Below, piece by piece: positions 1 to 9,288 of a stretch of 64,000 bases of DNA. The notes under the pieces are model-generated. The model saw only the letters and a program-made list of their open reading frames with translations, did no database searches and was not told where the DNA came from. This DNA is from Gammaproteobacteria bacterium (GTDB lineage Bacteria > Pseudomonadota > Gammaproteobacteria > Pseudomonadales > Cellvibrionaceae), in the NCBI GenBank assembly GCA_021151835.1, contig JAGKWO010000022.1, positions 4,500 to 68,499 on the forward strand, read 5' to 3'. The position numbers were made by a program, and so were the translations under genes. Every line of letters begins with the position of its first letter. Position 1 is the stretch's first letter.

Positions 1-303
1 ATCTTTGGCGCGGTTGGGAATGCGGTCCTGCATCGCCAGCAATTCCAGCAAATCAGTGCGCGGCACTGGCAGGAACAAACTTTTGGGAAGGTGCAGGCGC
101 AGTTGTTTTTTGATGTCATCAGCCTGGTGTTCGTAATCGACCACCTGTTGCTGGATGGTACGGGCGCGCTCCCAGTCATTGCTGGTCACCGCAGCGAAAA
201 ATCCAATTAACTCGGTCGCGGCCCGGACCGCCAGTGCCATATGCTCCTGCAACGGTTTGATCGGTGAACGGCCAAACAGGTTTGACAGATTGGCGAATGG
301 CAT
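1..303 (-). CDS. DUF47/TIGR00153 family PhoU-like protein (partial, N-terminal 101 codons)
   Basis: The reverse strand encodes an open N-terminus starting MPFANLSNLFGRSPIKPLQE that runs off the left edge of the window. The ATG at 303 is preceded by a well-spaced GGAGGG. The sequence matches my knowledge of the DUF47/TIGR00153 family: a helical PhoU-like cytosolic protein, usually about 225 aa, generally encoded next to a PiT-type phosphate permease and thought to modulate it. The helical stretch containing DYEHQADDIKKQLR is typical of the family. The permease gene would be expected just outside the window on the left. It is transcribed divergently from the ATPase gene that starts at 532. The assignment is by family resemblance; a role in phosphate uptake is inferred. 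Confidence 0.82.
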   Translation of the reverse strand, partial: MPFANLSNLFGRSPIKPLQEHMALAVRAATELIGFFAAVTSNDWERARTIQQQVVDYEHQADDIKKQLRLHLPKSLFLPVPRTDLLELLAMQDRIPNRAKD

Positions 304-531
304 GAAAATCCCTCCGGATAAAACGTGTGCGCAGTATAGGAACAAGGCTCAATAAGGTCACGTAGCTTTGTTACATTTTTGTGACAGTTGTGTTGCATGA
401 TCGTGGAGATTGCACTCGCTTGAGCATAGATAGCGCGGCGCAGATTGCGAGCAAGTGATGGCGCAAGCAGACGCTGGCGCCGGCAGCCGCTACAATTCGT
501 CACAGATAAAATACCAACAGGATAAAAATAC

Positions 532-2301
532 ATGGCGCAGGTGCTGGATAGGGTTCTGGATTTACGCGGGTTGATCAATGACCTGGTCGCTGACGGGCGG
601 ATGAAACAGGGGGATGCCAATATGTTGCTCGGCGCCTCGCGCACCCGCGAGCAAGCCATTATGCACCCGCTCGCTTACATCGCGACCCAGAACCTGGATG
701 ATGTCCTGCGCCCCGGCAAAACCCTGGATGGCGATACCCTCACCGAGTGGCTGGCGGCCAAGGCGCGCTTGCCGCTGGTTCATATCGACCCGATGAAGCT
801 GGATGTGGCCAAGTGTACCGAGGTAATGAGTTATGCCTTTGCCAAGCGTCACGGCATCCTCTGTGTGCAGGTTACCCCGGACCATGTATTGATCGCTTGC
901 TCGCAGCCATTTATGTCGGGGTGGGAACCGCAAGTCGAACATGTGGCGCGCCGAACTGTTAAACGCGTGGTTGCCAACCCGGCGGATATCGAACGGTTTA
1001 TGGTGGAGTTTTACACCCTGTCGCGTTCGGTCTCCGGCGCCAGTGGCGCTACCAATGCATCGGCGATTACCAACTTTGAGCAATTGGTAGAGCTTGGAAA
1101 GGCGAGCGACCCGGATGCTAACGACCAGCACATCGTCAAGATTGTGGATTGGTTGCTGCAATACGCTTACGACCAGCGCGCCAGTGATATCCATATCGAA
1201 CCGCGCCGCGAAGTGGGGCGCATCCGTTTCCGTATTGATGGTGTTCTCCATTACGTTTATGAATTGCCCGCGAATGTTGCCACTGCCGTGACCAGCCGTT
1301 TCAAAGTGCTGGCGCGGATGGACATTGCTGAAAAGCGCAAACCGCAAGATGGCCGCATCAAAACCCGCCGCAGCGATAGCAGTGAAATCGAGCTGCGTAT
1401 GTCCACCTTGCCAACGGCGTTCGGTGAAAAGCTGGTCATGCGTATTTTCGACCCGGAAGTGTTGCAGCGCAGCTTCAGTGACCTGGGGTTGGTGGGCGAC
1501 GACTATGCGCGCTGGAATGCCATGCTCAATCGCCCGAACGGGATTTTGCTGGTAACCGGCCCCACCGGCTCCGGTAAAACCACCACGCTTTATTCTTCGT
1601 TGCGACAAGTTGCTACCGACGAAGTGAATGTCAGTACCATCGAAGATCCTATCGAAATGGTGGAGGAACGGTTTAACCAGACCCAGGTGCATCACAAGAT
1701 CGGGCTGGATTTTGCGGCGGGTATCCGCAGCCTGATGCGGCAAGACCCGGACATCATAATGGTGGGCGAAATCCGCGATCTGGAAACGGCACAAATGGCA
1801 GTGCAAGCCGCCTTGACCGGCCATTTGGTACTCTCGACTGTCCACACCAACGATGCGCCATCCACTGTCGCGCGTTTGCTGGACCTCGGGATTCCCTCAT
1901 ATCTGATCAACGCCACCTTGCTGGGGGTGATGGCCCAGCGGCTGGTGCGTACCCTGTGCCCGCATTGCAAAGAGGAGGGGCAGATTTCCCAGGCGGATTG
2001 GCAGGAATTGGTGGCGCCCTGGAAGGTACAGGTCCCGGCAAAAATTTTTCGTCCGGTAGGATGCCTTGAATGTCGCAATACCGGCTATATGGGCCGCCAG
2101 GGGTTGTATGAAATCCTGGTGCTCTCGGAAACGCTCAAGGAAAAGGTTACGGCTGATTGCAATTTACAAGACATGCGGCGCCAGGCAATGAAAGAGGGAA
2201 TGCGTACTTTGCGTTTGTCCGGTGCGCAAAAAATCGCGGCGGGTTTAACCACCATGGAAGAAGTATTACGTGTAGCACCACCGCCGGAAAAAGCGGGCTA
2301 G
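532..2301 (+). CDS. GspE/PulE/PilB-family secretion or pilus ATPase
   Basis: A 589-aa protein of the type II secretion/type IV pilus assembly ATPase family, cytoplasmic hexamers that power pseudopilin or pilin polymerisation. An MshEN-like N-terminal domain occupies roughly residues 1-160. The NTPase core has a Walker A GPTGSGKTTT near residue 343, an Asp-box region, and a Walker B IIMVGEIRD near 409. A C-terminal four-cysteine zinc site follows (CPHC near 475, CLEC near 510), then the usual GRQGLYEIL. It stands alone: no gspF, pilC or pseudopilin genes adjoin it, so which machine it serves cannot be told. The ATG at 532 follows an AGGA. A strong hairpin terminator comes just after the stop codon. 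Confidence 0.9.
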   Translation: MAQVLDRVLDLRGLINDLVADGRMKQGDANMLLGASRTREQAIMHPLAYIATQNLDDVLRPGKTLDGDTLTEWLAAKARLPLVHIDPMKLDVAKCTEVMSYAFAKRHGILCVQVTPDHVLIACSQPFMSGWEPQVEHVARRTVKRVVANPADIERFMVEFYTLSRSVSGASGATNASAITNFEQLVELGKASDPDANDQHIVKIVDWLLQYAYDQRASDIHIEPRREVGRIRFRIDGVLHYVYELPANVATAVTSRFKVLARMDIAEKRKPQDGRIKTRRSDSSEIELRMSTLPTAFGEKLVMRIFDPEVLQRSFSDLGLVGDDYARWNAMLNRPNGILLVTGPTGSGKTTTLYSSLRQVATDEVNVSTIEDPIEMVEERFNQTQVHHKIGLDFAAGIRSLMRQDPDIIMVGEIRDLETAQMAVQAALTGHLVLSTVHTNDAPSTVARLLDLGIPSYLINATLLGVMAQRLVRTLCPHCKEEGQISQADWQELVAPWKVQVPAKIFRPVGCLECRNTGYMGRQGLYEILVLSETLKEKVTADCNLQDMRRQAMKEGMRTLRLSGAQKIAAGLTTMEEVLRVAPPPEKAG

Positions 2302-2318
2302 CTGGAGACATTGATGAA

Positions 2319-2352
2319 TAAAAAATGGCGACCTCAGGTCGCCATTTTTTTA
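2319..2352. terminator. Rho-independent terminator after the secretion ATPase gene
   Basis: Near-perfect palindrome AAAAAATGGCGACC/GGTCGCCATTTTTT with a very short loop and A/T runs on both sides, lying 18 bp after the ATPase stop. The A and T tracts flank it symmetrically, so it could also stop leftward transcription of the convergent gene that ends at 2389. Confidence 0.88.
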
Positions 2353-2388
2353 AACGCCCGCGTTATGTCTAATACGGGTAATCCGGTT

Positions 2389-4596
2389 TTAGTGGATAAA
2401 TCTCAAGCGCGACTGTATTGCCTGAAAGGTATTCAGTGTCCGTGGGTCGTTACACGCATTTACGCTGGTTCCCACCAACGCCTGGTTGCGACGGGCGAGG
2501 TCATTGAACTCGCGCGTTAACCCGGGAATATTGGTGTCGTTCACAACAATGCCGGTCATGAAACCGGAAAGTGCGCGATTGATCGGATCGATATGGACAA
2601 AGAAAGTATCGGTCTCGGCGGCGTGGCAATCATCGCAGGTGTTAACCGCAAACTTGTGGCGCACTTCGCTGGCCATTTTATCGCCGAACGTCAGGCCCGC
2701 CGGTTCGGTTTTGATGGAGGATTTGTAACAGGTTGGAAAGCTGGTGGGCAGGGTTACGCCAAACAAACTGGTTGGCCAGGTTGTGGTGTTGTTGTAATCC
2801 GCATGTGATCCGAGGAACGGCTGGCTATTGAATGTCTCCGGAACACTGTGGCTCTCGCACAGTACGGCGTTGCTTTGTGAACCCAGATAATCGTGTAGCA
2901 AAATTTCTTCCGATGAACCGGGCGCCGGGTTGCGGTATTTGGCGGGTTGCGGTGTTTGTTTGATGGTGACGGCCGCCAGTTTTTTGGTGGTCGGGTTAAT
3001 CGCAAACTCGCGTAATTGCCATTGCAAACCAAAACTGCCGATACCATCGAACGCAAAATCATTAGTTCTCAATTGGTTCAGGCGATTCGCATTCGGTGCG
3101 GTAACGGTATCGGTAATCGCTTTGAGTGCATTCATATAAGCGGTATTACCCAGGTTTGCGCCGGTCGGACCCGCTAGTGAGTCCAGTGCTAACCACTGGT
3201 TGGCGAGGCTTTTCAGGCTGGAGCAACCGTTAGTTGCATCGCCGTATTCAAAAATCGCCGTCATGCGATCAGCTACACCGGGAACACCGTTGTTCACACA
3301 AATTCCGCTGCTGTTGCGTGTTACCAGGCCGAACACAAAACGAATTTCACCGGGTTTGCTCGCGGCGGAAACACCGTAAGCAGGGATGCTGGCCAGGTCA
3401 ATGCGGTTCACCACGGCCAATAAGCGGAAGGGGAGCTTATCCATATTTAATGTACTTGCGTTCACACCATCCCAGCCCTGGAAAAAGGTTTTGATGTTGG
3501 GGCGAGCATTGATAGAAAAGGCACCTACCGGGCTATTCGCAATCCAGTTACGCAACCATTCATGCGCGAATTGCTGGTCAGTCATGCCTGACGTGGTTTC
3601 GTTATTGAGGTTGGAGATTAACGTTTTGAATGACCAGGGGTTATTGGCGTTGACGTTATTTCCGGTCGCATCCGTGTTGCAAGGATCAAAGGTAAAGCTG
3701 GCATTCGCGACTACGCGCTTGTCGTTAATCACCAGGGCATTACCTGGAACAACTAGTGCGGGAGGCGTTCTACCAGCCAATACGCTGGGTGCTGGCAGTA
3801 CCCGGAATCCTTTAATGGAAGTTACCGGCGCCACCGCCAGGCGTGCATTTGCTGATGAAGAGGCGTTAAACGTTTGGGTGCTGATAACTGCACGGCCGAC
3901 AAATTCACGCACTTGCGGATTTTGCACGGTGCTGAGCTTTTGCTGGAATGCCGTTTTGCTGGCGTTGATGTCTGCTTCGTCAGCAGAGCTGAGCGTGGTG
4001 AACGCGGTAAAAATACCATCGCCGGATCGCTCGTCAGCACCTTCGGCCAAATCGTTAAAGGCGGTAATTTTTCCATCCAGATCAGACGAGAATCGCCCTC
4101 TTAATGCATCCATGGCCGCATCGCGGGTGAATGTTGCTAGCGCAATTGCATTGCCTTGCGCTACCGGTGTTTCGAGTTTGAACAGCTCAATGTTTTGGAG
4201 CACGGCTTTGGTTTGGCCAAGTGTTGGTGCCGCGCAGAGAAAGCGAACTTCATAATCCGCGCAGCTGGTGCCGTAAGGCTGATCGGCGTTGTAACACTGC
4301 AGGCCCTTGCCGGCTTCGAAGGTGCGGAATTTTTGCGGGGTAATCATTCCCGGGGTAAAGACCTGGGTTGTGCCTTTGACCCGCGCTTCGACCGCGCTGG
4401 GGGTTGTACAAACGTACGCGGGTGTTTCAACGAGGAATGATGGTAATACTTCTGCATCACCCTCGCCGGAGGGGTTGTCCCGGTCCAGCCAATTAGTCCA
4501 CGCATTGCTCACGCCGGTTGTTTGTGCTTGTACGAGGGAAAATGGAATCACGGTTAACACGCAGATGAGCGATAAGCCCATTATTTTCTTTTTCAT
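2389..4596 (-). CDS. exported hypothetical protein with one CxxCH motif
   Basis: A 735-aa protein with a clear Sec signal peptide (MKKKIMGLSLICVLTVIPFS, cleaved after VQAQ). The long mature region has no enzyme motif I recognise. Near the C-terminus, around residue 640, is VNTCDDCHAAE, which has the CxxCH pattern of a covalently bound c-type heme, so it may be a periplasmic monoheme protein. The phrase LLAVVNRIDLA in the middle resembles that in other large secreted hypotheticals of environmental proteobacteria. It is monocistronic, convergent with the preceding ATPase and followed upstream by an AT-rich 384-bp spacer. Function is unknown; heme binding is a motif-based inference only. Confidence 0.75.
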   Translation of the reverse strand: MKKKIMGLSLICVLTVIPFSLVQAQTTGVSNAWTNWLDRDNPSGEGDAEVLPSFLVETPAYVCTTPSAVEARVKGTTQVFTPGMITPQKFRTFEAGKGLQCYNADQPYGTSCADYEVRFLCAAPTLGQTKAVLQNIELFKLETPVAQGNAIALATFTRDAAMDALRGRFSSDLDGKITAFNDLAEGADERSGDGIFTAFTTLSSADEADINASKTAFQQKLSTVQNPQVREFVGRAVISTQTFNASSSANARLAVAPVTSIKGFRVLPAPSVLAGRTPPALVVPGNALVINDKRVVANASFTFDPCNTDATGNNVNANNPWSFKTLISNLNNETTSGMTDQQFAHEWLRNWIANSPVGAFSINARPNIKTFFQGWDGVNASTLNMDKLPFRLLAVVNRIDLASIPAYGVSAASKPGEIRFVFGLVTRNSSGICVNNGVPGVADRMTAIFEYGDATNGCSSLKSLANQWLALDSLAGPTGANLGNTAYMNALKAITDTVTAPNANRLNQLRTNDFAFDGIGSFGLQWQLREFAINPTTKKLAAVTIKQTPQPAKYRNPAPGSSEEILLHDYLGSQSNAVLCESHSVPETFNSQPFLGSHADYNNTTTWPTSLFGVTLPTSFPTCYKSSIKTEPAGLTFGDKMASEVRHKFAVNTCDDCHAAETDTFFVHIDPINRALSGFMTGIVVNDTNIPGLTREFNDLARRNQALVGTSVNACNDPRTLNTFQAIQSRLRFIH

Positions 4597-4920
4597 CAGT
4601 AATATCCTTGAAAAGTGTTATGAATGTTATTGGTCTCACTAATGTTCCTTTTATAACTGCATCCCCAAGAGACCGCTTGAAACTCTAGGCGACGATTTTT
4701 ACATTGTTGATTTTTTTACACCGCGATAAAAAATAATGTCACCCAAAGTCGGGTATTGGCGCATCAGTTATTTAACCTGATTAAAAAGGTTTTACAGGCG
4801 CTAATTGTTTTTAAAAATAAAATGGCTGGCAGATAAAAAATGATTGATGGTGTTTAAGGAAAATCTTCTTTGGTGAGAAAAATTTTTGTTTGTGTGCGTG
4901 GAAAATTGCTAGTGCGCAAA
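4597..4920. other. AT-rich intergenic region upstream of the 735-aa exported protein gene
   Basis: About 320 bp without a credible gene. It is strongly AT-rich with long A/T runs and probably carries the promoter of the leftward gene ending at 2389. I could not single out a confident -35/-10 pair, and no repeat or RNA structure was recognised. Confidence 0.5.
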
Positions 4921-4962
4921 TAAAAACGGCTCAAGCAAGAATAGTGATTTGCTTGAGCCGCC
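4921..4962 (-). terminator. Rho-independent terminator after the TauE/SafE gene
   Basis: Inverted repeat CGGCTCAAGCAA (4927-4938) paired with TTGCTTGAGCCG (4949-4960). On the minus strand the stem is followed directly by a T-run. It lies just after the leftward TauE/SafE stop codon. Confidence 0.85.
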
Positions 4963-4980
4963 GGGAAATATGATGAAAAA

Positions 4981-5763
4981 TTAAAATACCAGTTTGGTTC
5001 CTACGAAGGCGAGCATTAGCGCCAATGCTGGACGCAAATAATGATCGGCAACACGGTTAGCCAAATGGCTGCCGATATAAATTCCCGGTAGCGAACCAAT
5101 CAATAAATTGGCGAGTAAATGCCAATCGACATTGCCCAGTCCGGCATGCCCCATACCGGCGACCAGCGTCAGCGGCACCGCGTGGGCAATTTCAGTTCCC
5201 ACCAGCCTTACGGTCGGCAACAACGGGTACAGCATAAACAGCGCAACCGTACCCAGCGCGCCTGCACCAATTGAGGTAATGGTTACGACCGCACCCAGAA
5301 TCATGCCGGTAATTACCGTAGCGATCATTTGCTGGCGGCGATCCATGCGGGTAATCCACGAATTATTTTTCTGGCTGTAATCGAAAATTTTGCGTTTAAA
5401 TAAAATGGCTACGGCGGTCAGTAACAAGGCGTAACCTAATGTAGTTTTGATCACTTTATTAAGCGTATCGGTATCGACACTGATTGAATGCAAAACCCAT
5501 AACGTCAATGCGGCAGCGGGCAAACTTCCCAGGGCCAGTTCGCCGGTAATTTTCCAATCGATATTTTTCTTTTTGTGATGTACATGGATGCCGCCCGCTT
5601 TGGTGATAGCAGCGTAGAGCAAATCAGTACCTACCGCATTGGCCGGGCTTACCCCGAAATACAACAGGATCGGGGTCATCAATGAGCCACCGCCAACGCC
5701 GGTCATCCCCACAATAAACCCGACCACTAGCCCGGCGATGATATAACCCAGTTGAAAATCCAT
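4981..5763 (-). CDS. TauE/SafE family sulfite/organosulfonate exporter-like membrane protein
   Basis: A 260-aa polytopic inner-membrane protein, the usual size for the TauE/SafE (DUF81) family of sulfite, sulfoacetate or related anion exporters. The N-terminal signature GFIVGMTGVGGGSLMTPIL and the second-half ITSIGAGALGTVALFMLYPL are the duplicated family motifs. About seven or eight hydrophobic segments span the protein. It is a single-gene unit: a terminator lies directly downstream and the next gene on the same strand is more than 200 bp upstream. The transported substrate cannot be predicted from sequence. Confidence 0.88.
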   Translation of the reverse strand: MDFQLGYIIAGLVVGFIVGMTGVGGGSLMTPILLYFGVSPANAVGTDLLYAAITKAGGIHVHHKKKNIDWKITGELALGSLPAAALTLWVLHSISVDTDTLNKVIKTTLGYALLLTAVAILFKRKIFDYSQKNNSWITRMDRRQQMIATVITGMILGAVVTITSIGAGALGTVALFMLYPLLPTVRLVGTEIAHAVPLTLVAGMGHAGLGNVDWHLLANLLIGSLPGIYIGSHLANRVADHYLRPALALMLAFVGTKLVF

Positions 5764-5995
5764 AAAAATCCACGCAAATGGCTAAAAAACAATCGCTGTT
5801 GATAAATCAACAGGGCGCGCAGGCTACCAGTCTGGCGCGATAGGCCCTAATAATAATTAGTTTGGTGCTTATAGCCATCAGTTTTAAAGGTCTGGTGGAA
5901 AGGAGCGACGCAGAGTGGGTGATGGGATGGGCGCGTCCCGGCACCCTTGATGACGTGTTTATTTTGTGAGGTCATGGCTGGGCCAGGGAATATCA

Positions 5996-6748
5996 TTATT
6001 TACAGGGTTTTCCGACCCGATGTTTATCCCGCTCCAGCAGCTCAGTGAGATTGTCAGTTTCCAGCGCCCCATCGATAAACATTTCTTCAATGGTTTTTTC
6101 CTGGGTGCGCAAAATGCCAATTTGGGTAAACATCAATGCATCTTTAGCGGGCAGGTTTTTAAAATACTGTTTACCCATATGCTGGCCATCTACCCAGACT
6201 TCAGCGGAGCCGGTTTTTGGATCGGTTGACCAGTGGATGTGCATGGCAACGCGATGCCATTGCCCCGGCGTTGCGCCTTCTGGCAATTTCCACAACACAG
6301 CTTTTGCGGCACTTTCCTGGAAACTCAGCTCGCTCCCGCTGATATTAAAACGCAATGTTTGTTGCCAGCTTTTATCTGACTCCCAATAACCCAGCTCATG
6401 TTTATGCGCGGTAAATTTTTTTGGCAAATAAAAGCTGAATGCAAAAAAAGTATCTTTACCTTCGTAAGTCATGCCCGCTGTGCCGCGATGGTGGAATTCA
6501 CTGCGGTTTAAAAATTTATTGCCGTTCCACAGAAACGCATCGTCACCGGTTAAGCGCACCTTACCGGAATGCTGTCCATCAAATGCACATTCTGTAGTGA
6601 CCGATAACCCTGCCGGATTGATCGGGGTATGCCATTGCGTGGCGTCGCCGGTTTCAAAATCGCCTTGCCACAAAATACTGGCGCTGGCGTAGTAATTGGT
6701 AAATGCAAATATTGCAGCGACCGATAAAACACGAAGGCATAGCGTCAT
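5996..6748 (-). CDS. secreted polysaccharide lyase (heparin lyase I/PL13-PL20-like fold)
   Basis: A 250-aa protein with an N-terminal signal peptide (LSVAAIFAFTNYYASAS). The mature part resembles the Pfam polysaccharide-lyase family that covers heparin lyase I-like and glucuronan lyase (PL20-like) jelly-roll proteins. Supporting motifs are WQGDFETGD at the start, NRSEFHHRG and YEGKDTFFAFSFYLP in the middle, and GQWHRVAMHIHWSTDP followed by GSAEVWVDGQ in the second half. It would cleave uronic-acid-containing polysaccharide outside the inner membrane, which suits a polysaccharide degrader. The exact substrate is not predictable. Monocistronic, with a strong terminal KHRVGKPCK. Confidence 0.72.
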   Translation of the reverse strand: MTLCLRVLSVAAIFAFTNYYASASILWQGDFETGDATQWHTPINPAGLSVTTECAFDGQHSGKVRLTGDDAFLWNGNKFLNRSEFHHRGTAGMTYEGKDTFFAFSFYLPKKFTAHKHELGYWESDKSWQQTLRFNISGSELSFQESAAKAVLWKLPEGATPGQWHRVAMHIHWSTDPKTGSAEVWVDGQHMGKQYFKNLPAKDALMFTQIGILRTQEKTIEEMFIDGALETDNLTELLERDKHRVGKPCK

Positions 6749-6935
6749 GGGGAATCCCTGCTGGAATTATTGGAACATCTAATGGTCGGAGAATCAGGTG
6801 CGTCTCGATTCCGGCGTGCAGTATTGACGTTTTATACGCAGATGTCGATGGCAATATCTGCTTTATATAAACGCATAGTCAACAGGTTTTTTGATTAAAA
6901 ATTGCAAGCGCGGCCAGCAATTTTCAGGAGGATTT

Positions 6936-7448
6936 ATGAACGACTATTTGCATCACGTCTCCGGCTTTTTTGCGCACGATGACCAGGCGCGCGAAGTGAA
7001 CCAACAACTCCTGGCGGAAAATATTCCGCTCGAACGAATCCATTTGCTTAACAAAACTACCAGTGAACCTTTTCATCCGGTTAAAGAAGACAGCAACGGT
7101 GTATTAAAAGAGATAGTGGTGGACGGCACTATCGGTGCGGCGGTCGGCACGGGCATCGGTGCCCTGGCGCAATTTGCTTTTGTTGCCAGTAATGTGACGC
7201 TGTTTGTCGCCAGCCCTTTAATTGCGCCGTTGGTTATGTTGGGGTGGGGCGCCGGTTTAGGCGGATTTTTGGGAGCGGCCGTCGGCGCCGCAAAAAAAGA
7301 AAAGCCTTTTGAAGACCTGGTGCGCGATGCGATTGAACATGATCAGTATGTTGTGATTGTTGAAACGGTCACCAAAGAAGAAACGGAAATCGCCAAGCGC
7401 ATTATTAAAAATTCAGTGGGTGATTATGAGGATGTGAAGAAGATTTAA
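6936..7448 (+). CDS. glycine-zipper general-stress-like protein
   Basis: A 170-aa protein. I chose the ATG at 6936 rather than the upstream TTG at 6891 because AGGAGG sits six bases before it. The N-terminal half (HHVSGFFAHDDQAREVNQQL) resembles the alpha/beta domain of 17M-type general stress and YflT-like proteins. A hydrophobic Gly/Ala-rich centre (GAAVGTGIGALAQFAF, then GWGAGLGGFLGAAVGAA) forms a glycine-zipper membrane-inserting segment. The C-terminal part returns to a soluble fold ending in DVKKI. Function is not established; association with membrane or stress physiology is inferred. A terminator follows. Confidence 0.7.
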   Translation: MNDYLHHVSGFFAHDDQAREVNQQLLAENIPLERIHLLNKTTSEPFHPVKEDSNGVLKEIVVDGTIGAAVGTGIGALAQFAFVASNVTLFVASPLIAPLVMLGWGAGLGGFLGAAVGAAKKEKPFEDLVRDAIEHDQYVVIVETVTKEETEIAKRIIKNSVGDYEDVKKI

Positions 7449-7495
7449 GTTTGCCTGCACCTGATTTAGAGAATAATGGGGTTATCTATTTTTAA

Positions 7496-7534
7496 AATAA
7501 AACACCATCATGATTTTATGTGATGGTGTTTTTG
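7496..7534 (+). terminator. Rho-independent terminator after the glycine-zipper gene
   Basis: Stem AAAACACCATCA/TGATGGTGTTTT with a ten-base loop and a following T-run, 50 bp after the stop at 7448. Confidence 0.8.
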
Positions 7535-7553
7535 CATTGGGAGTGATTTTTTA

Positions 7554-7575
7554 TTTGTTTGTTTGTTTGTTTGTT
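7554..7575. repeat. TTTG tetranucleotide microsatellite (five units)
   Basis: Five tandem TTTG units lie between two terminators in the intergenic space between convergent genes. Such tracts are prone to slippage, but this one is non-coding and not obviously promoter-associated. Confidence 0.85.
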
Positions 7576-7605
7576 AATCACTACTGCGCAGCTAGAAAAC
7601 GGGCG

Positions 7606-7638
7606 AAAAAAAGGCCGATAAAAATATCGGCCTTTTGA
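7606..7638 (-). terminator. Rho-independent terminator after the DUF1501-like gene
   Basis: Stem AAAAGGCCGATA/TATCGGCCTTTT with a four-base A loop. Read on the minus strand it is followed by a T-run, 25 bp beyond the leftward stop at 7662. It ends the three-gene leftward operon. Confidence 0.85.
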
Positions 7639-7661
7639 ACGAAAATCTTCAACAACCCAAT

Positions 7662-9269
7662 TTAACTTATCGTCCCATTCACAATCGGCTGAAACGCCGT
7701 GAGCCGGTCCATCATCGCCGCTGAACCCAAACCATGGCCACGGAATAGTGTGGGGAATTGGCTTTGTTGTCCATGCAGCGCCATGTAATTCAGCACCAGC
7801 GTTTCCACCAGCAAGTTCACATTGTTAGCCGCCGGGCTGCCAGCAGTTTCCACGTCGCCACTCGGGCGCATATAGCCGATTTGTTGATGACGCATTTGCT
7901 CGTCGCTGATAGCCGCGGGATCAGTTGCGGTACCGCCCACCAATACCGGCCGCCCACCAGGGTTGTAGACCAGGAAAAACGAGCAGGCCGTTTGCTGGTC
8001 ATCGCCGGTCCATACGCCTTTGCCTCGGCCAGCGGCGGAATCGTCGATCATCCCGTTGCTGAATACCGAGCCATCGCTGAATACATAAATCATTAACGGC
8101 ATACGTTTGCGCGCCGCGTATTCCAGACAGGCGCCGATGCATTTACCCGCGCGCTGGTCGCGCATTTCGCCGGTGGACCTATCGCCAGTGTGGTAATCGT
8201 AACCGCCCATGGTGATGGTCCCGGCACCGGCGTAACCGTTCACGACCAGCTTCATGACCGAGGCGGTTTTGCGCAGTTCGCCGTCACTGTCGAATTCATC
8301 GAAAGAGAAAATACCGTTGGTACCGACGATATCGGCATCGGCAATCGGGTCGATGTCCGCCGGGTTGCCGAAGCGCGCCGCGAGGTCCGCACTTTTCACG
8401 TAGCCGCAACGCAGTAACTCCTTGAGCTGCGCATCGCGGGTGTGCATGCTGGTGATCGCATTGAGTTTGGCGTCGCTGATGCGATAGATGGATTCCATGG
8501 TTTTGACGATGTCTTCCTGGCTCATTAAATCCACCAGGTCACCTACGTCCACCAGGCCGGTCACATCGTTGGGGTTGTCCACTTTGGTGGGGCGCACCTC
8601 CAGGTTGATCAGCGCGGCCGGGGCCATGGAGTTGCCGCCGGAGTCGCTATTGCGTGAGCCGATTAAATCCACCAGCGAGCCCGCCGCACCGGCTTTATAA
8701 ATACCATACATCGGGTTGTGCGGATTGTTGGCGGTATCGTTTTCCGAGCGCGCGGAAATCACGGCACCGTTAGTGTTGGCCGCTGTCGCCGCCTGTACTT
8801 TGGTTTTCATGCCCGCGAGGATGCCGGAGTCAGCGTGGAATAACAGGCCCATGCTGCTATCAATCAGGGTTGCGGCGGTTGATGAACTGGGGGCCATGTC
8901 CGCGGGCAAACCTTGTTTCTGGTAGCCGGCGGCGCTGAGGAAATCACGCTGGCCGCCGCGCTGCCCGATCAATACATTGGAACCGGCGAAGTTGGCGCCG
9001 CCGGCAAGGTCAAAACAGATAAAGGGAATCTTGCCCGCGCCCTGGGCGGCAATCCCGCAGGCGTCGCGCACAGCGGCAATGTCGGCGGACAATCCCACTT
9101 CAGCGGCATAACCCGGCTGGGTCAGGATGCTGAACAGGGACCCGCCAATCAGTGTGCCCGAACCGAGTTTGAAGCCCTGGGCAATCATCTCGCGCCGGGT
9201 AATGGGGCGGCGATGGTTGTTGAGCAGGAGCGGAGCGTCCGGGTGCAAAGGTTTTTTGTATTTAGCCAT
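7662..9269 (-). CDS. Tat-type exported DUF1501-like protein
   Basis: A 535-aa protein. The ATG at 9269 (MAKYKKPLHP) has GGAG eleven bases upstream and is preferred to the GTG at 9281. The N-terminus has ITRREMIAQGF followed by a Gly-rich hydrophobic segment and QPGYAAE, consistent with a twin-arginine signal. The mature part (KIPFICFDLAGGANFAGSNV, then GYDYHTGDRSTGEMRDQRAG, VFSDGSVF) resembles DUF1501/sulfatase-like proteins, which in other bacteria are paired with DUF1592/DUF1585-type cytochrome proteins. It is the last gene of the leftward operon, 19 bp after the LamG gene. No catalytic assignment is possible; export by Tat and periplasmic location are inferred. Confidence 0.68.
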   Translation of the reverse strand: MAKYKKPLHPDAPLLLNNHRRPITRREMIAQGFKLGSGTLIGGSLFSILTQPGYAAEVGLSADIAAVRDACGIAAQGAGKIPFICFDLAGGANFAGSNVLIGQRGGQRDFLSAAGYQKQGLPADMAPSSSTAATLIDSSMGLLFHADSGILAGMKTKVQAATAANTNGAVISARSENDTANNPHNPMYGIYKAGAAGSLVDLIGSRNSDSGGNSMAPAALINLEVRPTKVDNPNDVTGLVDVGDLVDLMSQEDIVKTMESIYRISDAKLNAITSMHTRDAQLKELLRCGYVKSADLAARFGNPADIDPIADADIVGTNGIFSFDEFDSDGELRKTASVMKLVVNGYAGAGTITMGGYDYHTGDRSTGEMRDQRAGKCIGACLEYAARKRMPLMIYVFSDGSVFSNGMIDDSAAGRGKGVWTGDDQQTACSFFLVYNPGGRPVLVGGTATDPAAISDEQMRHQQIGYMRPSGDVETAGSPAANNVNLLVETLVLNYMALHGQQSQFPTLFRGHGLGSAAMMDRLTAFQPIVNGTIS

Positions 9270-9288
9270 GATCGGTATCACTCCGTAG

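Noticed and set aside
562..1845. 427-codon minus-strand open frame inside the GspE-like gene
   Set aside because: The sense strand encodes a clear ATPase. The antisense product is His/Gln-rich and resembles no family.
3386..4255. 289-codon plus-strand frame opposite the 735-aa exported protein
   Set aside because: The minus-strand gene has a proper signal peptide; the plus product is low-complexity Ser/Leu/Ala without a ribosome site.
7554..7575. TTTG repeat as a phase-variable promoter element
   Set aside because: It lies between two terminators of convergent genes, not in a promoter or coding region.
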